The notes beneath the pieces are model-generated. The model was given only the letters and a program-made list of their open reading frames with translations. It did not search any database and was not told the origin of the DNA. A stretch of DNA of 64,000 bases from an uncultured Pelagibacteraceae bacterium (GTDB lineage: Bacteria > Pseudomonadota > Alphaproteobacteria > Pelagibacterales > Pelagibacteraceae). Position numbers and translations under genes: made by a program. Positions 1-8,110 of this stretch are shown here, in pieces; positions within the stretch are counted from its first letter, which is position 1; each line of letters begins with the position of its first letter. The stretch lies in NCBI GenBank assembly GCA_902530215.1, contig CABZZR010000003.1, positions 46,715-110,714 on the forward strand, read 5' to 3'.

Positions 1-824
1 AATTAATTCAATCAAGGCCAACAGCAATTAATCTAAAATGGGCAGTTGATCGAATGATGAAGAAATTATCAGGAGTTAATAATAATGAATTATTAAAAGT
101 AGCTTTAGACGAAGCAAAAACAATTTGTGAAGAAGATGTTAAGTTTTGTGAAAATATTGGGTTAAATGGATTAAAAATTATTGAAGAAATTTATAAAAAG
201 AAGAAAGATAAAGTGAATATTTTAACCCATTGTAACGCAGGATGGCTTGCAACAATTAATTGGGGAACTGCTACATCTCCAATTTATCATGCACATAAAA
301 AAGGAATTCCAGTTCATGTTTGGGTTGATGAGACAAGACCAAGGAATCAAGGAGCTAATTTAACTTCATACGAATTAAATGAAGAAAAAATCTCTAATAC
401 AATTATAGCAGATAATACGGGCGGAATATTAATGCAAAGAGGTGAAGTAGATCTGTGCATTGTTGGAACTGATAGAACTCTATCTACAGGAGATGTTTGT
501 AATAAAATTGGTACTTATTTAAAAGCTTTAGCTGCACATGATAACAATGTTCCTTTTTACGTAGCGCTACCAAGCTCAACTATAGATTGGGATATAAAAA
601 ATTTTAAAGATATCCCCATCGAAGAAAGAAACCCAGAGGAATTAACTCATGTTGAAGGTATAGATAAAGACAAGAAGTTAAAAAAAATATTAATTTATCC
701 ACAGAAAAGTAAAGCAATGAACCTAGCTTTTGATGTCACGCCTGCTAAATATGTAACAGGTTTAATAACTGAAAAAGGTATTTGCGAAGCATCAGAAAAA
801 GGATTGAAAGGATTATTTAAATGA
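1..824 (+). CDS. mtnA: S-methyl-5-thioribose-1-phosphate isomerase, 5' end outside window
   Basis: Isomerises 5-methylthioribose-1-phosphate to 5-methylthioribulose-1-phosphate in salvage of methylthioadenosine (MTA). The frame is open from position 3 and reads a typical MtnA stretch ([15 protein letters not shown]) before the first ATG at 54, so the gene begins upstream and 54 is not its start. Visible family motifs are [10 protein letters not shown] with the catalytic Cys, VGTDR with the catalytic Asp, and the C-terminal [16 protein letters not shown]. About 100 N-terminal residues of the usual ~360 are missing through the window edge. The stop overlaps the next start (ATGA at 821-824). Its last ~95 bp occur again at 1949-2050. 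The SpeD-SpeE fusion at 4747 makes MTA, so this gene fits its surroundings. Confidence 0.95.
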   Translation, partial: LIQSRPTAINLKWAVDRMMKKLSGVNNNELLKVALDEAKTICEEDVKFCENIGLNGLKIIEEIYKKKKDKVNILTHCNAGWLATINWGTATSPIYHAHKKGIPVHVWVDETRPRNQGANLTSYELNEEKISNTIIADNTGGILMQRGEVDLCIVGTDRTLSTGDVCNKIGTYLKALAAHDNNVPFYVALPSSTIDWDIKNFKDIPIEERNPEELTHVEGIDKDKKLKKILIYPQKSKAMNLAFDVTPAKYVTGLITEKGICEASEKGLKGLFK

Positions 825-832
825 AAAAAATA
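731..832 (+). repeat. Direct repeat copy 1 (mtnA 3' end plus following start)
   Basis: These 102 bp match 1949-2050 with two mismatches (737 C/A and 740 G/A). Both mismatches are synonymous third-codon positions of mtnA (GTC/GTA, ACG/ACA). The repeat covers the last ~30 mtnA codons, its stop, and the first 12 bases of the downstream gene. Confidence 0.95.
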
Positions 833-1951
833 CTATTAGTCTTATTTGCAGTTTTATTTTCAACTAGCCTATTAGCTCATTCACCTCCAAATTTTGATTC
901 TAAAAAAAACTGTAGGAAAAAACATTCAATGCTCCAAGGAATTGCTAAATTGAAAGGTTATTCAGGCGGTGAAATAATAAAATTTAATTCATACACTGGA
1001 TTTGACCAAAGAACAGTTTTGATAGATGGTCATTTGAATAATCCTATTGAAATTACTGGATATCTTCGATTGCCAGAGGGAACAGGCAAAGTTCCTATAG
1101 TAATTTATACTCACAGTAGTGGAGGACCTGGAGATTATGTTTGGGATGACTTTGTATATCATGCTGCACAAAATCTTTTGAAAGAAGGTATAGGTGTAAT
1201 GTATATAGATAATTTTTGTCCAAGAGGCGCCAGATCTACCTGGAGAGATCAATCTAAAGTTCCTCTAATAAATGGAGCAATTGATGCACTCATGGCTTTA
1301 AAAGTTTTACAATCTCATCCTAGATCTAACAGGAAATTTGGAACAACTGGCCACTCAAGAGGTGGAACTAATTCATTTTTTGTATCGGATGTTAAACTTA
1401 CATCGAAGTTCCTTGATGGCACAAAAGGTTTTGATGCGATTTTACCGGAAGCAGCAGAATGTAGAATGGCTGGTTTTTTTGCTAAGCCAGAATTAACATC
1501 TAACACAACAATGCTTGTAGTACATGGAGGTGCAGATGATTACACTTTGGCTAAGTTTTGCAAAGAACATGCCGAGAGAATTAAAGCTCCACCAGGAAAA
1601 GTAAAAATTGATATTAAAGAAGGATGGTACCATGTATGGCATGCAGGTAAAAAACCTTGGAGAGAAAAAAGGGCAATGACTCTTCATGACTGTCCTGATT
1701 TTTATGTTGATAACGATGGTCGATTTACTAACCCGACGTGGGTTGAGTGGATGGTGAATAAACACAAAAAATACGCTTCAGAAGATGCATTTTATGAAGC
1801 TGCGCAAGAAAATCCAAGTAAAGCCTGGAAAACTGGTTTTAAAATTATGAAAAAAGAAAAATGTATTTCCAAAGGAGTTACGATTGGTGGAGATAATATG
1901 GATGTTTATATGCCTCAGTTCATTAACTTCTTCAAAGAAAATTTATTATGA
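821..1951 (+). CDS. Secreted alpha/beta hydrolase (dienelactone hydrolase-like)
   Basis: A 376-residue protein with a Sec signal peptide at about residues 1-19 ([19 protein letters not shown]), so probably periplasmic. The nucleophile elbow GHSRGG places the catalytic Ser near residue 179. VHGGADDYT carries a likely catalytic Asp and GWYHVWHAG a likely His. An oxyanion-type motif THSSGGPGD lies near residue 95. The fold assignment is firm, but the substrate is unknown (an ester, lactone or peptide bond). The gene lies exactly between two copies of the mtnA 3' end: its ATG overlaps the mtnA stop in copy 1 and its TGA stop is the first three bases of copy 2. It therefore looks like a later insertion into an mtnA-oxidoreductase operon. 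Confidence 0.8.
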   Translation: MKKILLVLFAVLFSTSLLAHSPPNFDSKKNCRKKHSMLQGIAKLKGYSGGEIIKFNSYTGFDQRTVLIDGHLNNPIEITGYLRLPEGTGKVPIVIYTHSSGGPGDYVWDDFVYHAAQNLLKEGIGVMYIDNFCPRGARSTWRDQSKVPLINGAIDALMALKVLQSHPRSNRKFGTTGHSRGGTNSFFVSDVKLTSKFLDGTKGFDAILPEAAECRMAGFFAKPELTSNTTMLVVHGGADDYTLAKFCKEHAERIKAPPGKVKIDIKEGWYHVWHAGKKPWREKRAMTLHDCPDFYVDNDGRFTNPTWVEWMVNKHKKYASEDAFYEAAQENPSKAWKTGFKIMKKEKCISKGVTIGGDNMDVYMPQFINFFKENLL

Positions 1952-2050
1952 TGTAACACCTGCTAAATATGTAACAGGTTTAATAACTGAAAAAGGTATT
2001 TGCGAAGCATCAGAAAAAGGATTGAAAGGATTATTTAAATGAAAAAAATA
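1949..2050 (+). repeat. Direct repeat copy 2 (mtnA 3' end scar)
   Basis: Second copy of the 102-bp repeat at 731-832, offset by 1218 bp. It begins with the stop codon of the hydrolase gene and runs into the first 12 bases of the oxidoreductase gene at 2039. Confidence 0.95.
1950..2042 (+). pseudogene. Fragment of mtnA (last ~30 codons)
   Basis: Reads [16 protein letters not shown] and on to the mtnA stop in one open frame, but has no start of its own. The protein sequence equals that of the intact mtnA tail; only two silent bases differ. It is probably the original 3' end of mtnA, left behind when DNA carrying a second mtnA tail plus the hydrolase gene was integrated. Its TGA still overlaps the ATG of the next gene, as in the intact junction. 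Confidence 0.85.
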
Positions 2051-2608
2051 TTTATTATTTATGGTCACTATGATGATAAATCATTTAACGCGGCAATTAA
2101 AAATACCTTTATTCAAACTGCAAAAGAAAATGGACATAAAGTAGATTGTGTTGATCTTTACAAAGAAAAATTTGACCCTGTTTTTGCTGGCGAAGAACCA
2201 GGAAAAGATGTTCTTGATCACCGTAAAAGAATAAGTGATTCAGACATTATTGTTTTAATTGCCCCAATTTGGAATTTTAGGATGCCAGCTATAGTAGAAG
2301 GTTGGATTGATAAAGTCTTAGCCCCACCATGGGCCTTTACATTTAAAAGATTATTTGGAAATTATGGATATCCACAAGGAAATCTCAAAGATAAAAAAGC
2401 TATTATATTTTGTACTTATGGTTCACCAAGGTTAGCAGTCACAACTTTTTTTTTAAATTTACCTATTAGAAGACTAAAACGTGGAGTATTTCATATTTGT
2501 GGTATTACAAATATTTTGTATAGAAGATATTTTGCTGTTCCATTTGTTACTGAAAGTGAGAGAAAAGAGTTTCTAGAAGATGTTAAAAAAACAGTTATAA
2601 ATTTATAA
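2039..2608 (+). CDS. NAD(P)H dehydrogenase (quinone)-like flavodoxin-fold protein
   Basis: A 189-residue cytoplasmic protein of the Flavodoxin_2 / MdaB-NQO1 group, which carries FMN or FAD and makes two-electron reductions of quinones or similar compounds with NAD(P)H. The N-terminal beta strand with phosphate loop (FIIYGHYDDKSFNAA), the segment APIWNFRMPAIVEGWIDKVL and the CTYGSP loop fit this family. The start ATG at 2039 lies in repeat copy 2 and overlaps the mtnA-tail stop, so the gene was probably once translationally coupled to mtnA. The physiological substrate cannot be told from the sequence. Confidence 0.8.
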   Translation: MKKIFIIYGHYDDKSFNAAIKNTFIQTAKENGHKVDCVDLYKEKFDPVFAGEEPGKDVLDHRKRISDSDIIVLIAPIWNFRMPAIVEGWIDKVLAPPWAFTFKRLFGNYGYPQGNLKDKKAIIFCTYGSPRLAVTTFFLNLPIRRLKRGVFHICGITNILYRRYFAVPFVTESERKEFLEDVKKTVINL

Positions 2609-2609
2609 T

Positions 2610-4643
2610 TTATCTTAAAGAAGCAGCTATATTGCCACCATCAACGGTAAGTACTGCTCCAGTTGTTTTTTTTGAAGTAGCTAAATGCAGAAAAGCTTTT
2701 GCTACGTCATCTGCCTTAACTTCATTTAATAACAAATTTCCTTTCATGTAATTTTCTGTACTTATAGCTCTCGCTTTAGCTCTTACTTTAATCATTTTAT
2801 CAGTCATCAAGCCACTTTTAATTCTGTCAGCATTAATTCCATTAGATCTAATTCCATACGATCCATAATCAAGAGCATATTGTTTGCATAGGCTAAGTAA
2901 TGCAGATTTTGGTAGACCATAAGGACCAAAGTTTTTACCAGGATTTACTGATTGCTTTGAAATATTAAAAAGCAAACATCCATTAATATTTTGCTTTTTC
3001 ATTATTTTTACTGCTTCGGATGCGCAATTTTGATGTGAGAAGAAATTAACTTCAAAACTTTTTCTAAGTAACTCATCGCTAACTTCAGCAATTTGGCCGC
3101 CGGGAGCAATTCCAGCGTTAGATATCAAAATATCAATTCCTCCAAACTTTTCACAAATTAGTTTAAAAGCATTTCTTACGCTATTTTTTTTAGTAACATC
3201 ACAATAAATACAAAGTTCCTTAATTCTTGATTGTATTTCTTTTAAGCGTTTTAAATTATTATCAAGCAAAACAACTTCAGCGCCATAACTTTTAAACGTC
3301 TTATATGTTTCAAAACCTATTGTTCCTGTGCTTCCTGTAATTACAACTACATTTCCTTCTAATAATTTTTTCTTCTTTTTAATTTTTGCCTGCTCCAAAG
3401 ACCAATATTCAACATCAAAAAGATCTTTTTCAGGGATAAATTTATAAGTAGAAGTTTCTTCTACAGAGGAAATGACTCTAGCGTTAGTTTCAGTAAGATC
3501 ACCAGCAATTTGTGCAGCATTTAAATCTTTTCCAACACTGAATAGTCCAACATTTTGAACTAAAACTACTCTAGGAGCTGTATCAAGCATTACTTTTCGT
3601 TCCTTAACCTTTTTCTTATTAATATTAAAATAATTTATGTATTTTTTTCTATAATTAAGAAAAGCTTTTTCTGCGTTTTTTTTAAAATCTTCAATGGTAG
3701 AATTTTTTTTGGGCGTAATTATTAATGGAAAAGGCTTTACTCGTATAACATGATCAGGCGTAGCTGTACCCTTAGATGAGTATACTTTGACATTCTTTCC
3801 ATTTATAAAATATTTTAAATTTTTATTAATTTTATAATTGACTATAAATTTATGTTCTTTGTTTTCAGACAATAAACCTCTAATTATTGGAGCTATTTCG
3901 TGTGGACTGAATTTAGTAGAAAAACTTTTAATTTGTTTAATTTTTTTAGTTCTAAGTTTTTTTATTGCCTTTTCAGCGATTGAAACATATTTAATCATTA
4001 AATCGTAGGATTCTTTACAATCATTTGCGAAGGTAAAGATACCGTGGTTCATTAATATTAAACAATTTATATTTGGGCTTTTTGAATAAATTTCGTTTAT
4101 TTTTTTGGCGAGCATAAAACCTGGCATTACATATGGAACAATACTTACTTTATCTCCAAATATTTTTTTACATAAATTTAAACCTTCAGGTCTATTGGTA
4201 ACATTTAAAATCGCATCTGCATGAGTATGGTCTACAAATTTAAATGGAAGAAAAGCGTGTAGAAAAGTTTCAACAGATGGGTTAGGGGATTTAATGTCAA
4301 TTAAATTTCTTTTTTGATAATTGACCATATCTTCATCAGAAAGATATTTTTTATTTTTAAGTGTTAATAAGGGATTTAATTTTACAGCTGGAAGACCGGC
4401 TGGCTCTATATCCGCCATATCCCACCCGCTACCCTTAACACATAAAACATTATAATTTTTACCATCAATATCTTTTATTACTGTTTTAACAGAAGTATTT
4501 CCTCCTCCGTGGAGAACTAATTCCTTATTTCTTCCAAGTAATCTAGTTGTATAAACTCTTAGAGCCAAATCTTCAGAAAAACCAAGTTTTCTGTACTTAT
4601 TTATATACTCCTGTGCAGTTTTTTTTGACCAATTATTTTTCAA
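2610..4643 (-). CDS. Bifunctional class II aldolase / short-chain dehydrogenase
   Basis: A 677-residue fusion. Residues 1-400 form a class II (zinc) sugar-phosphate aldolase with HGGGNTS at 45-51, DHTHAD near 139 and NHG near 198. Residues ~430-677 form an SDR with the dinucleotide motif TGSTGTIG, SNAGIAPGG and the YGLPK active site near 574. Relatives are annotated as rhamnulose-1-phosphate aldolase/lactaldehyde dehydrogenase. No rhamnose genes are seen here; instead mtnA and speDE flank it, so 5-methylthioribulose-1-phosphate is an alternative aldolase substrate (inference). The start is TTG at 4643, chosen because a GGAG sits 7 nt upstream and the N terminus then matches the family; the nearby ATG is out of frame. 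Confidence 0.85.
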   Translation of the reverse strand: MKNNWSKKTAQEYINKYRKLGFSEDLALRVYTTRLLGRNKELVLHGGGNTSVKTVIKDIDGKNYNVLCVKGSGWDMADIEPAGLPAVKLNPLLTLKNKKYLSDEDMVNYQKRNLIDIKSPNPSVETFLHAFLPFKFVDHTHADAILNVTNRPEGLNLCKKIFGDKVSIVPYVMPGFMLAKKINEIYSKSPNINCLILMNHGIFTFANDCKESYDLMIKYVSIAEKAIKKLRTKKIKQIKSFSTKFSPHEIAPIIRGLLSENKEHKFIVNYKINKNLKYFINGKNVKVYSSKGTATPDHVIRVKPFPLIITPKKNSTIEDFKKNAEKAFLNYRKKYINYFNINKKKVKERKVMLDTAPRVVLVQNVGLFSVGKDLNAAQIAGDLTETNARVISSVEETSTYKFIPEKDLFDVEYWSLEQAKIKKKKKLLEGNVVVITGSTGTIGFETYKTFKSYGAEVVLLDNNLKRLKEIQSRIKELCIYCDVTKKNSVRNAFKLICEKFGGIDILISNAGIAPGGQIAEVSDELLRKSFEVNFFSHQNCASEAVKIMKKQNINGCLLFNISKQSVNPGKNFGPYGLPKSALLSLCKQYALDYGSYGIRSNGINADRIKSGLMTDKMIKVRAKARAISTENYMKGNLLLNEVKADDVAKAFLHLATSKKTTGAVLTVDGGNIAASLR

Positions 4644-4682
4644 AATATAACTCCATTTTAATTTCTCCTTTGTATTTTTTAG

Positions 4683-4711
4683 TTGTTATAAAAAAAAATA
4701 ACAAGTATAAA
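4683..4711 (+). promoter_or_regulatory. Probable promoter of the speD-speE fusion with a dyad
   Basis: A -35-like TTGTTA (4683-4688), a 17-bp spacer and a -10-like TATAAA (4706-4711) precede the gene at 4747. The -35 and spacer contain an inverted repeat, TTGTTAT (4683-4689) and ATAACAA (4698-4704) around an A-rich loop, which could be an operator. Inferred from sequence only. Confidence 0.4.
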
Positions 4712-4746
4712 AAAATATAAAAGAATCACTAGCGGGGGATAAATTG

Positions 4747-5790
4747 ATGAAAAAGGTCGGAGAACATATAACTTTAGATTTTTTAGGCGTCCCAAGCGAC
4801 TATACCGCTGAATTTTACAATAAAATTATTTATAAAATTGCTAAAAAGGCAAAAGTTGAAATACTTAATGTGGCAGAACATCAATTCAAACCACAAGGTT
4901 TTACTTTAGTTGCTTTACTTGCGGAAAGTCATATGAGTTTTCACACTTTCCCAGAAAAAGGTATAATAAGCTTTGACTTTTTTACTTGTGCAAAAATTTC
5001 GCCGTCAGTTGCTCTAGAAATACTTAAAAAAGAAATTAAACATAAAAGGATTGTCACAAGAAACTTTGATCGTAGTAGCGTAAGTTTATATGATGATATA
5101 TACAGTACGCCAGGACAAAAAAAATATTACGTCGTAAATGATGTGTTAGAAAACTTTACTTCAAAAGTTGGTCAACATATTGAAATTTTAAAATTGGAAC
5201 AATTTGGAAATGCACTATTTATTGATGGTGAGTTACAAGTAGCAGAAAAAGATGAAAAAAAATATAGCGGAATGTTTGTAAACTCAGCGTTTAGTTTAAG
5301 TAACGCAAACTCTAATGCGGCAATTATTGGAGGTGGCGACGGTGGCGTAGCAAGAGAATGCGTATCAAAAGGATTCAATATAATAGACTGGTATGAATTA
5401 GACCCTGAAGTTGTTAAAGCGTGCTACGATTATCTTCCGAAGATTTCTCAAAAAGTTAAGGGCAGCAATAGCATAAAGTGTCATTGGGGAGATGCTTTCG
5501 AAAGTATAAAAAATGTAGAGAACTCAAAATATGATAAAATTTTTGTTGATTTAAATGACGATCAATATTGCATCGATTTAGCAGCCAAGAATATGAAAGG
5601 TTTAAAAAGAATATTAAAGCCAGGTGGAGTAATTACCGCTCAAGTTGGGTGCCAAGACAAAAAACCGAAACAAGTTGATAATTGGCTAAAAGTACTTTCA
5701 AAAAATTTTGGAAATTCAAAACTAGATGCAGTTTATATTCCAAGCTTTGATTGTCGTTGGAATTTTGCTTCATCAATAATGAATACTTAA
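4747..5790 (+). CDS. Fused S-adenosylmethionine decarboxylase / spermidine synthase
   Basis: A 347-residue protein. Residues 1-115 are a bacterial class 1b SpeD: the self-processing site AESHMSFHTFPE gives the pyruvoyl-forming Ser near 61, His near 66 and Cys near 81 (DFFTC). Residues ~125-347 are a SpeE-type aminopropyltransferase with the SAM-binding loop IIGGGDGGVARE near 195 and acidic catalytic residues in FVDLNDD. One chain could thus make decarboxylated SAM and pass its aminopropyl group to putrescine, giving spermidine and MTA. MtnA nearby would recycle the MTA. ATG at 4747 is preferred to the TTG just before it. The G-run at 4734-4738 is an unusual ribosome-binding candidate. Confidence 0.9.
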   Translation: MKKVGEHITLDFLGVPSDYTAEFYNKIIYKIAKKAKVEILNVAEHQFKPQGFTLVALLAESHMSFHTFPEKGIISFDFFTCAKISPSVALEILKKEIKHKRIVTRNFDRSSVSLYDDIYSTPGQKKYYVVNDVLENFTSKVGQHIEILKLEQFGNALFIDGELQVAEKDEKKYSGMFVNSAFSLSNANSNAAIIGGGDGGVARECVSKGFNIIDWYELDPEVVKACYDYLPKISQKVKGSNSIKCHWGDAFESIKNVENSKYDKIFVDLNDDQYCIDLAAKNMKGLKRILKPGGVITAQVGCQDKKPKQVDNWLKVLSKNFGNSKLDAVYIPSFDCRWNFASSIMNT

Positions 5791-5872
5791 AAATTCAACC
5801 ATAAACTGTAATAATTTTCCTAGCATAATCTTTATTTTATATTTACTATTATCCATTATTTAGGAGGGGAAT

Positions 5873-6703
5873 ATGAAAAACATATTTAAATTTATCTTAT
5901 CTTCTGTTGCAGCGTTGATGCTTTTATTTTCAACAGCTCAATCAGACAGTATTAAGATAGGAACGGAAGGTGCTTACCCGCCATGGAATGCAAAAGATGA
6001 GTCTGGAAAGTTAATCGGTTTTGAAGTTGAGTTAGCAAATTGGCTTTGTATTTATATGAAAGCTGATTGTACTCTTGTTGAACAAGACTGGGATGGAATG
6101 ATACCAGGACTTATTATGAGAAAGTATGATGCTATCATGGCTGGAATGTCAATTACTGGAGAGAGAATGAAAACAATTAATTTTTCTCAAGGTTATGCTG
6201 ACGAAGTTGCATCTTTAGCAGTAATGAAAGGTTCATCTCTAGAAGGAATGGATACTCCAAAAGCTATTAATTTATCTATTGGAGGTTCTGATGTTAAAAA
6301 AGCTTTAAAAACTTTAACAGCAGCTTTGGCTGGAAAAACTATTGGAGTTCAAACAGCTACAATTCATCAAAACTTCTTGGAATCTGGTGACGTAGGAAGT
6401 GTAAAAGTAAGAACTTATAAAACTCAAGATGAAGTGAATTTAGATCTAGCAGCTGGAAGAATTGATGCAGCATTAGCTGCAGCTGTAGCTTTTACTGACT
6501 ACGCTGAAAAATCTGGAAAACCAGTTGTACTTGTTGGACCAACTTTTTCTGGAGGAGCATTTGGTAATGGTGTTGGAGTAGGTATAAGAAAAGATGATAC
6601 CGATCTTTTAAAAAGATTTAATAAAGCCATTAACACTGCGAGAAAAAATGGAAAAATTAGCGAATTAGCCATCAAGTGGTTTGGCTTTGACGCTTCGATG
6701 TAA
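5873..6703 (+). CDS. Amino-acid ABC transporter substrate-binding protein (family 3)
   Basis: A 276-residue periplasmic binding protein with a signal peptide at ~1-24. It shows the family-3 pattern GTEGAYPPWN, GFEVELANWL, WDGMIPGLIMRKYDAI and SITGERMKTINFS, closest in style to lysine/arginine/ornithine, histidine or opine binding proteins. Two Cys at about residues 55 and 63 (WLCIYMKADCTLV) fit the conserved disulfide of this group. A strong Shine-Dalgarno (AGGAGGGG) lies 5-12 nt before the ATG, as expected for a highly made binding protein. It is followed by a hairpin and two permease genes. The exact amino acid bound is not known. Confidence 0.9.
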   Translation: MKNIFKFILSSVAALMLLFSTAQSDSIKIGTEGAYPPWNAKDESGKLIGFEVELANWLCIYMKADCTLVEQDWDGMIPGLIMRKYDAIMAGMSITGERMKTINFSQGYADEVASLAVMKGSSLEGMDTPKAINLSIGGSDVKKALKTLTAALAGKTIGVQTATIHQNFLESGDVGSVKVRTYKTQDEVNLDLAAGRIDAALAAAVAFTDYAEKSGKPVVLVGPTFSGGAFGNGVGVGIRKDDTDLLKRFNKAINTARKNGKISELAIKWFGFDASM

Positions 6704-6714
6704 TAATTTAATTT

Positions 6715-6745
6715 TTAAGGCGGTAGTTTAATTCTATCGCCTTAA
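6715..6745 (+). promoter_or_regulatory. Stable mRNA hairpin between binding-protein and permease genes
   Basis: TTAAGGCGGTAG (6715-6726) pairs with CTATCGCCTTAA (6734-6745): 12 bp with one G-U pair and a 7-nt loop. There is no T run after it, so it is not a standard terminator. It ends 4 nt before the ATG at 6750 and occupies the place of the ribosome-binding site. It may protect the upstream mRNA and reduce permease translation. Confidence 0.7.
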
Positions 6746-6749
6746 ACTT

Positions 6750-7442
6750 ATGGGACTATTAGCATACGGAGATACTGGTTGGGGGGATGAGCTTTTTTTC
6801 GCAACTCTAATGACATTAGCAGTTGCTTCAGTGGCCATGTTAATTGGTTTTATTTTAGCCGCTATCTTTACATCATGTAAATTATCAAAAATTAGAACAC
6901 TTAATTTAATAGGAAGTTTTTATACAACTGTATTTAGAGGGGTACCAGAACTACTAGTAATTTATTTGTTTTTTTTTGGCGGAAGCGGTGCCATCATGTT
7001 TGTTGCAAAAATATTTGGTTATAGCGGATATATAGAAATAAATGCTTTTTTAACTGGCGCTTTTTCAATAGGAATTATATCTGGCGCTTATTCAACTGAA
7101 GTATTTAGAGGTGCAATTCGATCTATAGATAAAGGGCAGTTTGAAGCGGCAAGAGTATTAGGATTTAAAAAAAAATTTTATTACTACAAAATCATAATAC
7201 CACAAATGTTAAGGTTGGCCTTGCCAAATATTAGTAATGTATGGCAAATAACATTAAAGGATACTGCATTAATTTCAGTTACTGGTCTTGTTGAAATTAT
7301 GAGGCAATCTTATATAGCAGCTGGGTCAACAAGAGATCCTTTATTTTTTTATTCATTTGCAGCTGTGCTTTATTTATTTTTAACTTTTTTGAGTATTAAA
7401 ATTTTTAACAAATTAGAAAAACATTATAGCAAAGGATACTAA
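6750..7442 (+). CDS. Amino-acid ABC transporter permease (HisQ/ArtQ type)
   Basis: A 230-residue inner-membrane protein of the HisQ/HisM family. The N terminus LLAYGDTGWGDELFFATLMTL matches the start of such permeases, and the ATPase-coupling EAA loop is present (GQFEAARVLGFKKKFYYYKI). FRGVPELLVIYLFFFGG is the usual conserved second-helix region. About five hydrophobic helices are visible. No good Shine-Dalgarno is seen because a hairpin fills the 31 bases before the start. It shares a TAATG junction with the next permease, with which it should form a heterodimer. Confidence 0.9.
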   Translation: MGLLAYGDTGWGDELFFATLMTLAVASVAMLIGFILAAIFTSCKLSKIRTLNLIGSFYTTVFRGVPELLVIYLFFFGGSGAIMFVAKIFGYSGYIEINAFLTGAFSIGIISGAYSTEVFRGAIRSIDKGQFEAARVLGFKKKFYYYKIIIPQMLRLALPNISNVWQITLKDTALISVTGLVEIMRQSYIAAGSTRDPLFFYSFAAVLYLFLTFLSIKIFNKLEKHYSKGY

Positions 7443-8110
7443 TGGAATTAATGATGGATAGCTTGCCAAGACTGTTAAATGCAACAAAATTAACAATAGA
7501 ATTAACTTTAGTGTCGTTATTTTTTGGAATTTTTGTTGGGGTATTTTTTGCAATATTAAGAACTAGTAAAGTAAAAACTTTGTATTATATATCTTATTAT
7601 TACTCATATATTTTAAGAGGAACACCATTACTTGTTCAAATTTTCATAATATATTTTGGTCTAGCCCAAGTAGAATGGATAAGAGAGTCTATTCTTTGGA
7701 TATTTTTAAAAGAACCTTACTCATGTGCTATTTTGGCATTTACCTTAAATACAGGAGCATATTCTTCCGAAATTTTTAGATCAGCTTTTGAAACAATTAG
7801 TAAGGGGGTAGTTGAAGCTTCGCAGAGTCTAGGATTAAGTAAAATAATTATTTTTTTTAAAATTAAACTTCCCATAGCAATAAAGCAATCATTACCAGCT
7901 TATGGAAATGAAATGATTTTAATGTTGAAGGGAACTTCTTTAGCTAGCACAGTTACTTTACTTGATTTAACAGGAGTGGCAAAACATATCATATCGACTA
8001 CTTTTAGACCTGTGGAAGTTTTTATTGTTGCCGGCAGTATTTATTTAATTATGACATTTATAATTCACAATTTTATAAAATTTTTGGAAAAAAGATATGA
8101 TTATAATTAA
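7442..8110 (+). CDS. Amino-acid ABC transporter permease (HisM/ArtM type)
   Basis: A 222-residue inner-membrane partner of the permease at 6750. It carries LRGTPLLVQIFIIYFGLAQ, the segment NTGAYSSEIFRSAFETI and the EAA loop GVVEASQSLGLSKIIIFFKI. Its start overlaps the stop of the previous gene (TAATG). No ATP-binding protein follows: the next gene is on the other strand. The ATPase must come from elsewhere, for example a shared subunit such as AapP at 25372 (inference). The 3' end overlaps the convergent gene at 8107 by 4 bases. Confidence 0.9.
   Translation: MELMMDSLPRLLNATKLTIELTLVSLFFGIFVGVFFAILRTSKVKTLYYISYYYSYILRGTPLLVQIFIIYFGLAQVEWIRESILWIFLKEPYSCAILAFTLNTGAYSSEIFRSAFETISKGVVEASQSLGLSKIIIFFKIKLPIAIKQSLPAYGNEMILMLKGTSLASTVTLLDLTGVAKHIISTTFRPVEVFIVAGSIYLIMTFIIHNFIKFLEKRYDYN

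Noticed and set aside
4644..4746. Possible riboswitch before speD-speE (G-run and short UTR)
   Set aside because: The predicted leader is only ~29 nt after the promoter, and I see no SAM or other known riboswitch core.
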